Shown piece after piece: positions 15,931-23,732 of a stretch of DNA of 46,949 bases. The stretch's first letter is position 1. Each line of letters starts with the position of its first letter. The position numbers were made by a program, and so were the translations under genes. The notes under the pieces were generated by a model, which was not told the DNA's origin, did not search any database, and saw nothing but the letters and a program-made list of their open reading frames with translations. The stretch covers positions 1 to 46,949 of the forward strand of contig NZ_MASJ01000016.1 in assembly GCF_001700315.1 (NCBI RefSeq). Direction: 5' to 3'. The stretch comes from Caryophanon tenue (GTDB lineage Bacteria; Bacillota; Bacilli; Bacillales_A; Planococcaceae).

Positions 15931-16731
15931 TTAGTATTTAAGGTTACGAAATTCAGTAGGCGTTAGCTGATATTGCTTTTTAAAAACGCGGCAAAAGTAA
16001 AAAGAATCATGATAACCGACGACCTCTGCAACTTTACTAACGGGCATTGTTGTTGTTCGCAATAATTTTTTCGCTTGCTTTAGGCGAAGCTCCGTTAAAT
16101 ACTGTACAGGTGACATGCCAAGCTGTTTATCAAATAAGTATGCAAAACGTCTCCGCTCGCAACCGACACGTTCCGCAATATCTGCAATTGAAATCGGCTG
16201 TGTATAATTTTCGGCAAAAAGTGCAACGGCTTGGTCGACAATATTATTCGTCGTCTGCATTTTTGCACAAGCCATCATTGTTTCAAGTAGTTGGAAAAAG
16301 GTAACATGCGTTTTGAGACGCAAAAAGTCTCCTGGATGTTGATCTAATTGAACAAGCTGTTGGGCGAAGTAATCGATTTTATGGTTTTCACCAGTTTCAA
16401 TTAAAAAATGTTGTTGCTCGATATCGATGACACTACGCACTGTTTCATAATGAATAACAATATATTCCCATGCGATATCGTTTGCCGCTTCAATTTGAAT
16501 AAGCATGTGAGGCCCTGCATGCAAAATATGACCTTTATGTAAAGGGTATGCCACCCCGTTTAGCGAAAAAGTTGCACTGCCTGATACCGTAATAACGAGG
16601 CCACTTACTTTCGGCGCTGTGTATCGATTCCCATCACTACCACCTGCTTTGACACGGCTCATAAATAAGTCCGTAAACTGGATAGTGGATTGTGCAAAAT
16701 GTTTAATGATGTCGTTAAGGGCGACTGCCAC
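15931..16731 (-). CDS. AraC-family transcriptional regulator of the feu locus
   Basis: A 266-residue protein. The N-terminal part (about 1-150) has the beta-rich cupin-like sensing pattern (GSATFSLNGVAYPLHKGHILHAGP). The C-terminal 100 residues form the double AraC helix-turn-helix (ISIADIAERVGCERRRFAYLF, then MPVSKVAEVVGYHDSFYFCRVFKKQY). It sits where btr lies in B. subtilis, but unlike Btr it has no siderophore-binding domain fused after the HTH. I start at GTG 16731, eight bases after AAGGAG; an earlier GTG overlaps that site. A Fur palindrome covers its leader. Probably an activator of feuA; its effector is unknown. Confidence 0.85.
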   Translation of the reverse strand: MAVALNDIIKHFAQSTIQFTDLFMSRVKAGGSDGNRYTAPKVSGLVITVSGSATFSLNGVAYPLHKGHILHAGPHMLIQIEAANDIAWEYIVIHYETVRSVIDIEQQHFLIETGENHKIDYFAQQLVQLDQHPGDFLRLKTHVTFFQLLETMMACAKMQTTNNIVDQAVALFAENYTQPISIADIAERVGCERRRFAYLFDKQLGMSPVQYLTELRLKQAKKLLRTTTMPVSKVAEVVGYHDSFYFCRVFKKQYQLTPTEFRNLKY

Positions 16732-16742
16732 GTTCAACACTC

Positions 16743-16773
16743 CTTATAAATGATAATAATTATCATTTATAAG
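16743..16773. promoter_or_regulatory. Fur box, 31-bp perfect palindrome
   Basis: The core TGATAATAATTATCA (16751-16765) is a perfect 7-1-7 Fur site. Palindromy continues outward to C16743 and G16773. The site abuts the ribosome-binding site of the AraC regulator (16741-16746), so Fur would block its transcript at or near the start. Confidence 0.88.
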
Positions 16774-16899
16774 TGTATCTAATTTAAAGAAAGATATATA
16801 GTGTTTTTAAAGAAAAGGACGTGTAATGCCATTTATTAGTATTTTGTATACAGTGATATATAGTGCGATAGAATCACTTTATGAAAGAGGTGGAGACTA

Positions 16900-17236
16900 A
16901 TCTTTAAAAAAGCAGTTGCTATTCTTACAAGGAGCGTACTTTCTTCAGCATTAGCAACCAGTGCTATACAATTTCAACAATATGATATCGCATCTGAAAA
17001 GCAAGAAGTACCAGCCACGGATGCGACGTATAAAGCTGGTGGTCAAGTATATGAGGAAGTGGTCAAGTATATGAGGAAGTGGTCAAGTATATGAGGAAGT
17101 GGTCATTGTACGTGAACGTTATGGGCACATCATGCGGAGTGGGCGACATCTACACATAATGAGCAAGCATATATAGATTGCGTATGAACAAGATAGCTAT
17201 TACGACCACTGGTTAAGCGGTCGTACATTACGTTAA
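16900..17236 (+). pseudogene. Frameshifted secreted-protein gene with lost start codon
   Basis: GAGGTGGAG is followed by ATC where a start should be, then FKKAVAILTRSVLSSALATSA, a signal peptide. The frame continues to AGGQVYEE, where a 20-bp unit occurs three times and shifts the frame; with a single copy the frame would continue as QVYEEVVIVRERYGH. At least one more frameshift precedes the C-terminus, readable as YEQDSYYDHWLSGRTLR and stop at 17236. The protein would have been a small secreted protein of about 110 residues. I do not recognise the family. Structured element C follows ten bases after the stop. Confidence 0.7.
17041..17105 (+). repeat. 20-bp tandem repeat, 3.25 identical copies
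   Basis: The unit GGTCAAGTATATGAGGAAGT occurs three times without a mismatch (17041-17100), followed by GGTCA. A 20-bp unit is not a multiple of three, so each copy gained or lost changes the reading frame of the host gene. Confidence 0.97.
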
Positions 17237-17246
17237 TGGAGACATT

Positions 17247-17403
17247 ATGAAAAGTGACTGGTACAGAACCCTATTTCTGATGAAAATGAGTGGATTGAGA
17301 TGATACGAATTTGCGGGTGCGTCCGCTATGTGGCGTAGCACCCAAAGCACAAAAAGATCTTTCAGCAGTTGTCGTTGCTGAAGGATCTTTCTTTTTGTCT
17401 CAA
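17247..17403 (-). repeat. Dispersed structured element, copy C (internally deleted)
   Basis: In minus orientation it begins TTGAGACAAAAAG. The terminator stem (17353-17367 with 17376-17390) differs from copy B by paired changes. The closing stem GGGTGC (17315-17320) with GCACCC (17338-17343) is perfect, but the inner folded part is missing. The tail matches copy A. It lies 14 bp from the stop of panE, for which its hairpin is a natural terminator. Confidence 0.8.
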
Positions 17404-17417
17404 TCTTTTTTTATAAT

Positions 17418-18338
17418 TTAACGATAGCGAAGTTCTTTCTCAGAAATGGCTGTAAATAAGCGGTCATTTACTGGTGTTGGAATGCCGTATGTACGTCCAA
17501 GCGTTCGAACGGTTCCCGCAAAAAGGGGCAGTTCACTTTTTCTTTTCGCAGCTACATCTTGTGCCATTGACGGTTTCCCAGTTGGGCTAAGTGTCGCAAT
17601 GACGTCCATCCAGTAGTCGATATCTGCTTCGCTTAACGTAATCCCTTCATGATTGGCAATAGCGATAACTTCACGCATCGCCGCTTGCATTAAATCGCGT
17701 GCTTCACCTTCGATTTGCACATCGCCATATGTGCCTTCAAGCATCGCTAGCGTTTGATTAATGCCAACGTTCAGCATAAATTTTCCCCATAAACGGTGCA
17801 TCATGTTTGGCTCAACTAAATAAGGAAGTTGCACTTTCTCGAAAAAAGCGGCAACTGCTTGTGTGTGGGCTTGTAGTTCGCCTCCTTCGTTGCCAATAAC
17901 TAAAATTCCTTTATTGTCATAATGCAGCTCATTGCTTTCTTTGACAGCATCCATTCCTTGAGCAACACAATACACTACAGGGTTTTTCGGATACTTTTTC
18001 ATAATTTCGCGTTCACTTGTAATGCCGTTTAACACGGATAAGAAAATCGTCTGTTCATTGACATGCCCTTCTACAGCTTGTAGCGCCTCTTCTAAGCCAT
18101 GAAATTTTGTCGCAACAAGCACTAGGTCAGCAGAAGATACTGGCTGTTCAGGTGTGACATAATGAAAGTCACAGCGCATACCGTTCGCAAATACACCATT
18201 TCTTTTATAGGTAGTAATGCGCTGTGCATCAGCAACAATACGGACGTTTTCTTTTCCTAGCTGTGTAGAAAAATGTTCGGCATACATAATACCAAGTGCG
18301 CCTAAACCAATAATCGATACTGTATTAATTATTTTCAT
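17418..18338 (-). CDS. panE: 2-dehydropantoate 2-reductase (ketopantoate reductase)
   Basis: A 306-residue protein with the ApbA/PanE layout. An N-terminal Rossmann motif, IIGLGALGIMYAEH, binds NADPH, and a helical C-terminal domain contains WGKFMLNVGINQ (catalytic Lys) and SPTGKPSMAQD. The enzyme reduces ketopantoate to pantoate in pantothenate and coenzyme A synthesis. Paralogues with other keto-acid substrates are common, and no pan genes adjoin it. AAAGGAG precedes the ATG by nine bases. It follows the MFS gene on the same strand but is separated from it by a terminator. Confidence 0.85.
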   Translation of the reverse strand: MKIINTVSIIGLGALGIMYAEHFSTQLGKENVRIVADAQRITTYKRNGVFANGMRCDFHYVTPEQPVSSADLVLVATKFHGLEEALQAVEGHVNEQTIFLSVLNGITSEREIMKKYPKNPVVYCVAQGMDAVKESNELHYDNKGILVIGNEGGELQAHTQAVAAFFEKVQLPYLVEPNMMHRLWGKFMLNVGINQTLAMLEGTYGDVQIEGEARDLMQAAMREVIAIANHEGITLSEADIDYWMDVIATLSPTGKPSMAQDVAAKRKSELPLFAGTVRTLGRTYGIPTPVNDRLFTAISEKELRYR

Positions 18339-18381
18339 ATAAAGTAACTCCTTTCCCTTTTTATTTTAACGGAAAATTGCG

Positions 18382-18411
18382 AAAAAACCACCTCGTTACG
18401 CAGGAGGTGGT
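18382..18411 (-). terminator. Terminator of the MFS gene
   Basis: ACCACCTC (18387-18394) pairs with GAGGTGGT (18404-18411); on the minus strand six T follow. It overlaps the MFS stop codon. Confidence 0.85.
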
Positions 18412-19655
18412 GTCGGCTGTACTGCTTTATAAGTAGTAATCGATGTTGTTAAAATAAGACACGTACAAATAATGACGCAAAGACCGCTTATTACTAACAG
18501 GAGGGAAGCTGGTACAAGGTCGTATAACAGTCCGAATAAAATCGTCGCAAGTGGCATCATACTCATGGCAGCTGTTTCGAGAAGTCCAAACACACGACCG
18601 CGGTATTGTTCTTCAATTTCTGTTTGTAAAATTACACCAATCGGTACATTTGTAAAAATAATGAATGCGCCAAATAAAAACATACAGATGCTATAAAAGA
18701 GTACATTTATATTATAAGCAAGCGCTGTAATGAGCGGGTAAGCAAAAAGCATCATGACCGCACCGAGCGCAATCAAAGACCATTTTGACATCCGTAAAGG
18801 TTGCTTCGCTGGTTTGCGACTTGCTAAATACATAGATGTCAACAACATACCAATGGCACTTGTTGCTTCGACAAAGCCAATATGCTGAGGCAACAGCGCA
18901 ATTTTTTCAAGCAAAATAAAGCCTGTTCCGACATTTAAGCTTGTTGCAAAAAAGTTAATTAAAATAGACACAAGAAAAATACGAGCTAATATATGGCGTT
19001 TTCGTACATACTGGAGACCTTCTTTTATCGTAGTCCACATCTTTTCAGCAGCAGGTGCTTCTTGTTGTGTACTATACAGCTTAAAGTTCATCGTCATTTC
19101 AAGAAGCATCGTGACAGTATTGAGGAGAATATGGACGATTAGAAATGTCGTCATGCTTGCATAGCCAAACAACATACCGCCAATAATGGCACCAGCAATC
19201 GATGCAATCGATGTTGAAATTTGATTGAATGACAGTGCTTGTTGTAGTCGCTCTGCGTCGACTAAATTGGCAATAGATGCGGTAAAGCCAAGACTACTAC
19301 ACGTCGCAAAAATTGTAATGAAAAATGTGGCAATATAGACCGCTGTTACCGATAAGCCATTTGTTACCGTATAGGCAAGTAATGCCGTAATCGTTAAAAT
19401 TTCACCAAGTTCACCGCCGATCACAAACGGTTTTTTCGGGAAGCGGTCAAGTAGCGCGCCAATAAATGGTGCAAGCAATACACGTGGTACTAACGCAATA
19501 ACCATATTAATCGCAAAGCTTAAAGCTGAACTTGTGGCGGATAAAACATACATACTCATACCGAAGCTGTAGACGGTTGCACCGAGTGAACCGAATAATT
19601 TACTAATTAAAAACGTATATAAATGATACGTTGCTCGTTTGTACGTGTTCATCAT
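18396..19655 (-). CDS. MFS efflux transporter
   Basis: A roughly 419-residue, 12-helix major facilitator. The loop 2-3 signature GALLDRFPKKPFVIGGE and the repeat around YRGRVFGLLETAAMSM place it among the Mef/EntS-like drug or metabolite exporters. The start is the ATG pair at 19655/19652, four or seven bases after GGGAG; an upstream reading to 19715 would run through the operator. It faces an XRE-TPR regulator, with three matching operator-like sites between them, so that protein probably controls it. Substrate unknown. Confidence 0.88.
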   Translation of the reverse strand: MMNTYKRATYHLYTFLISKLFGSLGATVYSFGMSMYVLSATSSALSFAINMVIALVPRVLLAPFIGALLDRFPKKPFVIGGELGEILTITALLAYTVTNGLSVTAVYIATFFITIFATCSSLGFTASIANLVDAERLQQALSFNQISTSIASIAGAIIGGMLFGYASMTTFLIVHILLNTVTMLLEMTMNFKLYSTQQEAPAAEKMWTTIKEGLQYVRKRHILARIFLVSILINFFATSLNVGTGFILLEKIALLPQHIGFVEATSAIGMLLTSMYLASRKPAKQPLRMSKWSLIALGAVMMLFAYPLITALAYNINVLFYSICMFLFGAFIIFTNVPIGVILQTEIEEQYRGRVFGLLETAAMSMMPLATILFGLLYDLVPASLLLVISGLCVIICTCLILTTSITTYKAVQPTPPPA

Positions 19656-19665
19656 TTTACTCCCT

Positions 19666-19686
19666 TTGTTTAATCTAGTTAAACTT
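19666..19686. promoter_or_regulatory. Operator-like site 1 (MFS side)
   Basis: TTGTTTAAT, a 3-bp spacer CTA, then GTTAAACTT; imperfect copy of the perfect 9-3-9 site at 19721. It overlaps the ribosome-binding region of the MFS gene. Confidence 0.55.
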
Positions 19687-19720
19687 ATTGTATGGTCTTT
19701 TTGGTGTGAATGCAATGATT

Positions 19721-19741
19721 AAGTTTAATTTTATTAAACTT
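19721..19741. promoter_or_regulatory. Operator-like site 2 (central, perfect)
   Basis: AAGTTTAAT, TTT, ATTAAACTT: a perfect 9-3-9 inverted repeat in the middle of the divergent region. Confidence 0.65.
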
Positions 19742-19774
19742 TTTAAGCGAGACATTGAACTTTCTTCAATAATT

Positions 19775-19795
19775 TAGTTTAATAGAAATAAACAA
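19775..19795. promoter_or_regulatory. Operator-like site 3 (regulator side)
   Basis: TAGTTTAAT, AGA, AATAAACAA: eight and six of nine positions match the arms of the perfect site. It lies about 24 bp before the regulator's ATG, suggesting autoregulation. Confidence 0.5.
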
Positions 19796-19818
19796 TCGAT
19801 AAAAAGGGGCGAGCATAC

Positions 19819-21075
19819 ATGCAGCCACAAACAATTGGGCAACGCATTCGCATATTGCGAAAAGAACGAAAGATGACACTTCAGCAACTAGCAGGTGAAC
19901 GCTTAACAAAGGGCATGCTCAGTTTAATTGAAAATGATAAAGCGCAGCCATCAATGGAAAGTTTGCGTTATATTGCGCAGCAGTTACATGTCGATATTAG
20001 TACGTTGGTGGAGGAAGCACCGACCGTAGATGTGGTCGCATTGCTCCAACAGGCGGAACAATTACGTGATGATTATTATGAGAGTGCAAGCTTTGCAGAA
20101 GAATATGAGCGACGTATGAAAATTATCACTTTTTTAGCGCCATATACTGATACATTTACGTATAAACGTTTTGAAGAAATTCGTTTACTTGAAATGTATG
20201 CGTCACTAGTAGGCGTGGATGAACCTGAGAAGGCACAGCCGCTATTAGAGAATATTATTGACTATTACACACAAATTGGCGCGACGTCACATGTGGTAGA
20301 AGGCTATTTAGCGATCGGTCGCTTATATTTTAAAGAAGAGTCATATGAGGAAAGTTATCGTTATTTACTAGAAGCTCATACGCTGATGCAGCAAAATTTA
20401 CATGTCATTGATACATTAACAAAGTTAAATGTCTATTTTTTACTCGTTATTATGGCATCCGCAATTGGTGATAGCACGGCGATGCTTCGCTATATGGATG
20501 AGGCAATGAAGTTAACAAAGCAAGAGCAAGTGTATTACCGTATGAACGACTTTTACCGTGTGCAGTATATTCATGCGCTACAAACAGATCGCCCAAAAAC
20601 GTATTATTATTTAGAGAAGATGGAGCAGTTTGCAATGTTCACTGAAGATAAGATGGAGCTGTTATTATGTAAATATATGCACGCACATCATTTGAATTTT
20701 GTCGAGCAACGCTACGAGGATACGATTACATTTATTCAGTCTTTAACAGAGCATCAAACGTATGCAGATGAAGTGTTAAAAGGTCGCTTTTTAGCGGAAT
20801 TAGGCATTGCCCACTATTATGTTGGATGTTATGAAGAAGCGCTCCATATGTTTGAGCAAACGGGCACGACAAAATATATGAAGCATCCACTTGACTTAAG
20901 CTTTCATTATTTAGCGAATGCCTTTAAAGGGCAAACGTACGCAAAATTAGGCGACATTGAGAAAGCGAAAAAGGAAATATTATATGCAAAAGATGCGGTA
21001 AAGGCATTTCCTACTAATTTATATACAGATGAAATTGAGCGGATTTATGAGGATGTTTTTTCTAAACGTCCGTAA
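19819..21075 (+). CDS. XRE-family regulator with TPR domain
   Basis: A 418-residue protein. Residues 1-65 form an XRE helix-turn-helix (IGQRIRILRKERKMTLQQLAGERLTKGMLSLIENDKAQPS). The remaining 350 residues are helical TPR-like repeats (EGYLAIGRLYFKEESYEESYRYLLEA, AHYYVGCYEEALHMFEQTG, GQTYAKLGDIEKAKKEILYA). This is the architecture of PlcR/Rgg/NprR-like regulators, some of which bind exported peptides. No small peptide gene is visible next to it. It is divergent from the MFS exporter and shares three operators with it. Ligand and sign of regulation are unknown. Confidence 0.85.
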   Translation: MQPQTIGQRIRILRKERKMTLQQLAGERLTKGMLSLIENDKAQPSMESLRYIAQQLHVDISTLVEEAPTVDVVALLQQAEQLRDDYYESASFAEEYERRMKIITFLAPYTDTFTYKRFEEIRLLEMYASLVGVDEPEKAQPLLENIIDYYTQIGATSHVVEGYLAIGRLYFKEESYEESYRYLLEAHTLMQQNLHVIDTLTKLNVYFLLVIMASAIGDSTAMLRYMDEAMKLTKQEQVYYRMNDFYRVQYIHALQTDRPKTYYYLEKMEQFAMFTEDKMELLLCKYMHAHHLNFVEQRYEDTITFIQSLTEHQTYADEVLKGRFLAELGIAHYYVGCYEEALHMFEQTGTTKYMKHPLDLSFHYLANAFKGQTYAKLGDIEKAKKEILYAKDAVKAFPTNLYTDEIERIYEDVFSKRP

Positions 21076-21076
21076 C

Positions 21077-21121
21077 AAAAGCTGCGCCTGAAAAACGAAC
21101 CATTTTTCAGGCGCAGCTTTT
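21077..21121 (+). terminator. Terminator of the XRE-TPR gene
   Basis: Perfect 19-bp stem (21077-21095 with 21103-21121) ending in TTTT. Confidence 0.92.
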
Positions 21122-21126
21122 GTCGA

Positions 21127-21285
21127 TTAAGCATGACTAGATTCATTCATTTTGCGAAACAATGTCGCACGACTAATACCGAGTAATGTTGCCGCATCTT
21201 CTTTTCGTAAACCGCGGCGCTGTACTTCGGCAACGTGTTATCACGTTCGTATAAACAACCGATTGTATCGGTATAAAGGGTGTGA
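21127..21285 (-). pseudogene. Remnant of a sigma-54-type activator (C-terminal Fis HTH)
   Basis: Reading to the stop at 21127, the last residues are AEVQRRGLRKEDAATLLGIS then RATLFRKMNESSHA, the Fis-type helix-turn-helix that ends sigma-54-dependent activators. Just upstream the frame breaks: TDTIGCLYERDNT is in a different frame. The rest of the gene (AAA+ domain and sensor) is absent. It lies between two terminators and is not expressed as a useful protein. Confidence 0.7.
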
Positions 21286-21294
21286 TAGAAATAG

Positions 21295-21338
21295 AAAACG
21301 TGTTAGGAGAAATAAAAAAATTTCTCTTAACACGTTTT
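21295..21338. terminator. Bidirectional terminator downstream of the FNT gene
   Basis: AAAACGTGTTA (21295-21305) with TAACACGTTTT (21328-21338), continued inward by GAGAAAT/ATTTCTC, with T-rich flanks on both strands. Confidence 0.85.
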
Positions 21339-21359
21339 TATTTTTTGGCTTGGTCCTAT

Positions 21360-22118
21360 TTACTGGGGAATCCCTTTATTCACCAGTGTATACAGCACCG
21401 CCAGCAGCGCGCCACCGACAAAATTGCCGAGCGTGACAGGTACTAAATTGTGCAGCATGGCAACATATGTTGTTATGCCTAGTTGCGCAGCGACCGCAAA
21501 TAATGTCATATTCGCCACGGAATGCTCAAAACCTAAAAAGATAAACGGGAAAATACAGCAAAATACCATCGCCCATTTTGCAATGTCTTGTTCGACTTTA
21601 TAAAAACACCAAACAGCTAAACAGACAAAGAGGTTACAAAGAATGCCGCGAATGAATAATTCGGTAAAGCTTGGTGCTAATTTTATATCCGCAATATATG
21701 CAATATACGAAGCCCAAGCATCGGTTAATAGGCCACTGTAATACATGCCAAAAGCAAGTAATTGTGCGCCCATAAAATTAAATAGCCAGCTTCCGACGCA
21801 AAGGAGCAACACAAACCGCCATGAAATATGTCGGCGAATCGCACTTGCCATTAAAATAAAATTATTGCTCGTATATAGTTCTGCACCTGCAAATAAGGTT
21901 AAGTTAAGTGCGATGCCGAATGTAAGAGCCTGTAAAAGCCGCGTCATTTCTGGTATGTTTTCATATGTATATACACCGATACCAATATAAATAAGCATGC
22001 CAATACCGATGAACAAACCGCCTAATAATGCATAGCTAACGGCACTACGAAAAGATGTTGTCCACATATGTACTTTTGTTGTTGAGAGTATATCGAGCTT
22101 TTCAAATACTTTTTCCAA
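21360..22118 (-). CDS. Formate/nitrite transporter family (FNT) channel
   Basis: A 252-residue membrane protein with six helices. FNT landmarks are FAGAELYTSNNFILMA, GILCNLFVCLAVW, FIFLGFEHSVANM and NLVPVTLGNFVGGALL; the half-helix motifs E-L-x-T-x-N and G-x-E-H-x-x-A-N frame the anion pore with its central His. Members carry formate, nitrite or hydrosulfide. It starts with TTG six bases after GGGGGG. No formate or nitrite enzyme gene lies nearby, so substrate is open. Confidence 0.9.
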   Translation of the reverse strand: MEKVFEKLDILSTTKVHMWTTSFRSAVSYALLGGLFIGIGMLIYIGIGVYTYENIPEMTRLLQALTFGIALNLTLFAGAELYTSNNFILMASAIRRHISWRFVLLLCVGSWLFNFMGAQLLAFGMYYSGLLTDAWASYIAYIADIKLAPSFTELFIRGILCNLFVCLAVWCFYKVEQDIAKWAMVFCCIFPFIFLGFEHSVANMTLFAVAAQLGITTYVAMLHNLVPVTLGNFVGGALLAVLYTLVNKGIPQ

Positions 22119-22287
22119 ACGTGTCCCCCCTTTTTTAAAAGTGTACTAAAATCGTGTACAATGCGCAAAAAATACATTAAACAATAAAAACATTCCTACA
22201 TTTATAAATTACGGTGCATTCTTTGAATGTTTTGGCAACATACGCTATGATAAAACAGCGAATAAGTAGGATGTAGGAGTGACATTG

Positions 22288-23118
22288 GTGAAAAAAACAT
22301 ATTATGTACTTGTTGCCGCAACATTATTGTTAGGCGCCTGTACAGCGGAGCAAAAACCACAAGCAGAGCCAATTGTAGAAGCAATTGAACCTGTTATTAC
22401 AACACAACAAATTACCGTAACCCCACAGCAAGTGTATACGGGAGATACGGTTTTAATTAATCATACACATGCCATTCAGCAAGAGCCGACGAATATTCAA
22501 CAATGGCAACAAGAACAATTGGCTTTGGGCAGTGCTGATTTATCGTTACATATTCACGCACCGTTAACAGCTATGTTAACAGCAGCACAGCAAGATGGTG
22601 TCGATCAGTTTGTGATGAATAATGGCTATCGGAGCGTAGCCGATCAACAACTGTTATACGAACAAAAGGGCAGTGAACTTGCGTTGCCAGCGGGGTATAG
22701 TGAGCATCATCTAGGACTAGCTGTTGATATTAACTCACGTAATGGTTTAATGGAGCATACAGCAGAGGGGGCATGGCTTGCAGAAAATAGTTGGGCATAC
22801 GGCTTTATTTTGCGTTACCCAGCGGATAAAACAGAGATCACGGGCATCGCATACGAAGCGTGGCATTTCCGCTATGTCGGCTTACCACACAGCTATATTA
22901 TGCAGAAAGAGAATTGGGCATTAGAAGAATATATCGCGTATTTACAACAGCATAAGCAATACCGGACAACGTATAATGATATTGCTTATGAGGTTCAGTA
23001 TATCCCAGTGAGTGCTCCAACAACTGTAGAAATTTTAAAGGATGTTCTTTACAATGTGTCAGGGGATAATGCAGGTGGCGTACTTATTACAACACAGCAA
23101 CAATTTGCGCGCCAATAA
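22288..23118 (+). CDS. D-alanyl-D-alanine carboxypeptidase lipoprotein, VanY family
   Basis: A 276-residue lipoprotein whose signal peptide ends in LLLGAC (Cys18). The zinc peptidase core has NGYRSVADQQLLY, SEHHLGLAVD (His140 and Asp147 as ligands) and EAWHFRYVG (Glu190 base, His193 ligand). The family trims the terminal D-Ala of peptidoglycan stem peptides at the cell surface. The GTG at 22288 is eight bases after GTAGGAG; a GTG at 22279 overlaps that site. There is no van regulatory gene nearby, so it is a housekeeping or accessory enzyme rather than part of a resistance cluster. Confidence 0.9.
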   Translation: MKKTYYVLVAATLLLGACTAEQKPQAEPIVEAIEPVITTQQITVTPQQVYTGDTVLINHTHAIQQEPTNIQQWQQEQLALGSADLSLHIHAPLTAMLTAAQQDGVDQFVMNNGYRSVADQQLLYEQKGSELALPAGYSEHHLGLAVDINSRNGLMEHTAEGAWLAENSWAYGFILRYPADKTEITGIAYEAWHFRYVGLPHSYIMQKENWALEEYIAYLQQHKQYRTTYNDIAYEVQYIPVSAPTTVEILKDVLYNVSGDNAGGVLITTQQQFARQ

Positions 23119-23128
23119 GAATAGAATG

Positions 23129-23168
23129 AAAACGAGCTTCAGCGCATGTATGCGAAGAAGCTCGTTTT
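23129..23168. terminator. Bidirectional terminator
   Basis: Perfect 12-bp stem (23129-23140 with 23157-23168) with flanking A and T runs between the carboxypeptidase gene and the oxidase remnant. Confidence 0.88.
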
Positions 23169-23170
23169 TG

Positions 23171-23640
23171 TTATGCGCGCTCAAATATTTTACGTAAATA
23201 CGGTGTTAAAAAGACATTGTCAGGGTCTTGCTCGCGACGAATTTGTTGAAACTGTGCAAATTGTGGATACAATGTATGCATATCTTCTACATGATAGCGG
23301 TTCATCTTTCCCCAATGTGCATGTCCGTCATACTGCTTCATCAGCACATGTATGTCGTCAAAATACGCCTCTTCATCCATGCCTTTATACATATGAAAGG
23401 CAAAGAATGCACTTTCTCGTTGACGCGTTGGGCTAAGAAACCCTTGCTCAGCGGCGGTTATACGGCATTCAATCGGAAAATGGACATCATGCGTTCTACG
23501 TGTAAAAAGCGCGTGGATATCGTGTAAGCAATCTGACAATGCCTCCAGTAGAATGGCATATTCCGCTTCAACAAATTTAACATGACGCGGTGTCGGAAAA
23601 AGGGCATAGCTTACATCAGTACGGTCGCCTGTACTAACTT
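23171..23640 (-). pseudogene. Remnant of an FAD-linked lactone oxidase (D-arabinono-1,4-lactone oxidase type)
   Basis: The reading ends with the typical C-terminal domain of this family: FPTPRHVKFVEAEYAI, FPIECRITAAEQGFLSP, FFAFHMYKGMD, AHWGKMNRY and RREQDPDNVFLTPYLRKIF. About 155 codons of it are intact in one frame, but the N-terminal FAD-binding domain (roughly the first 270 residues) is gone, and the region upstream is the CzcD promoter area. A TTG at 23539 could start a 122-residue fragment, but without FAD binding it would be inactive. Confidence 0.82.
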
Positions 23641-23732
23641 GTATGAATAAACGTATAATATTTTTACAAAAATTGCAATGTGTGTTCGATACACTGGATG
23701 GGTATAAACAGTGAAAGAAGGAGGTGGCTTTT

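Noticed and set aside
17041-17105. Short regularly repeated units that could suggest a CRISPR array
   Set aside because: The 20-bp units are directly adjacent with no spacers and lie inside a broken coding region; no cas gene is near.
21123-21359. Small peptide gene serving as signal for the XRE-TPR regulator
   Set aside because: The region holds only terminators and a remnant of an activator gene; no ORF with a ribosome-binding site and secretion signal was found.
22201-22230. CATTCTTTGAATG palindrome in the FNT/carboxypeptidase divergent region as an Fnr or other operator
   Set aside because: It does not fit the Fnr consensus and is short; no second copy supports it.
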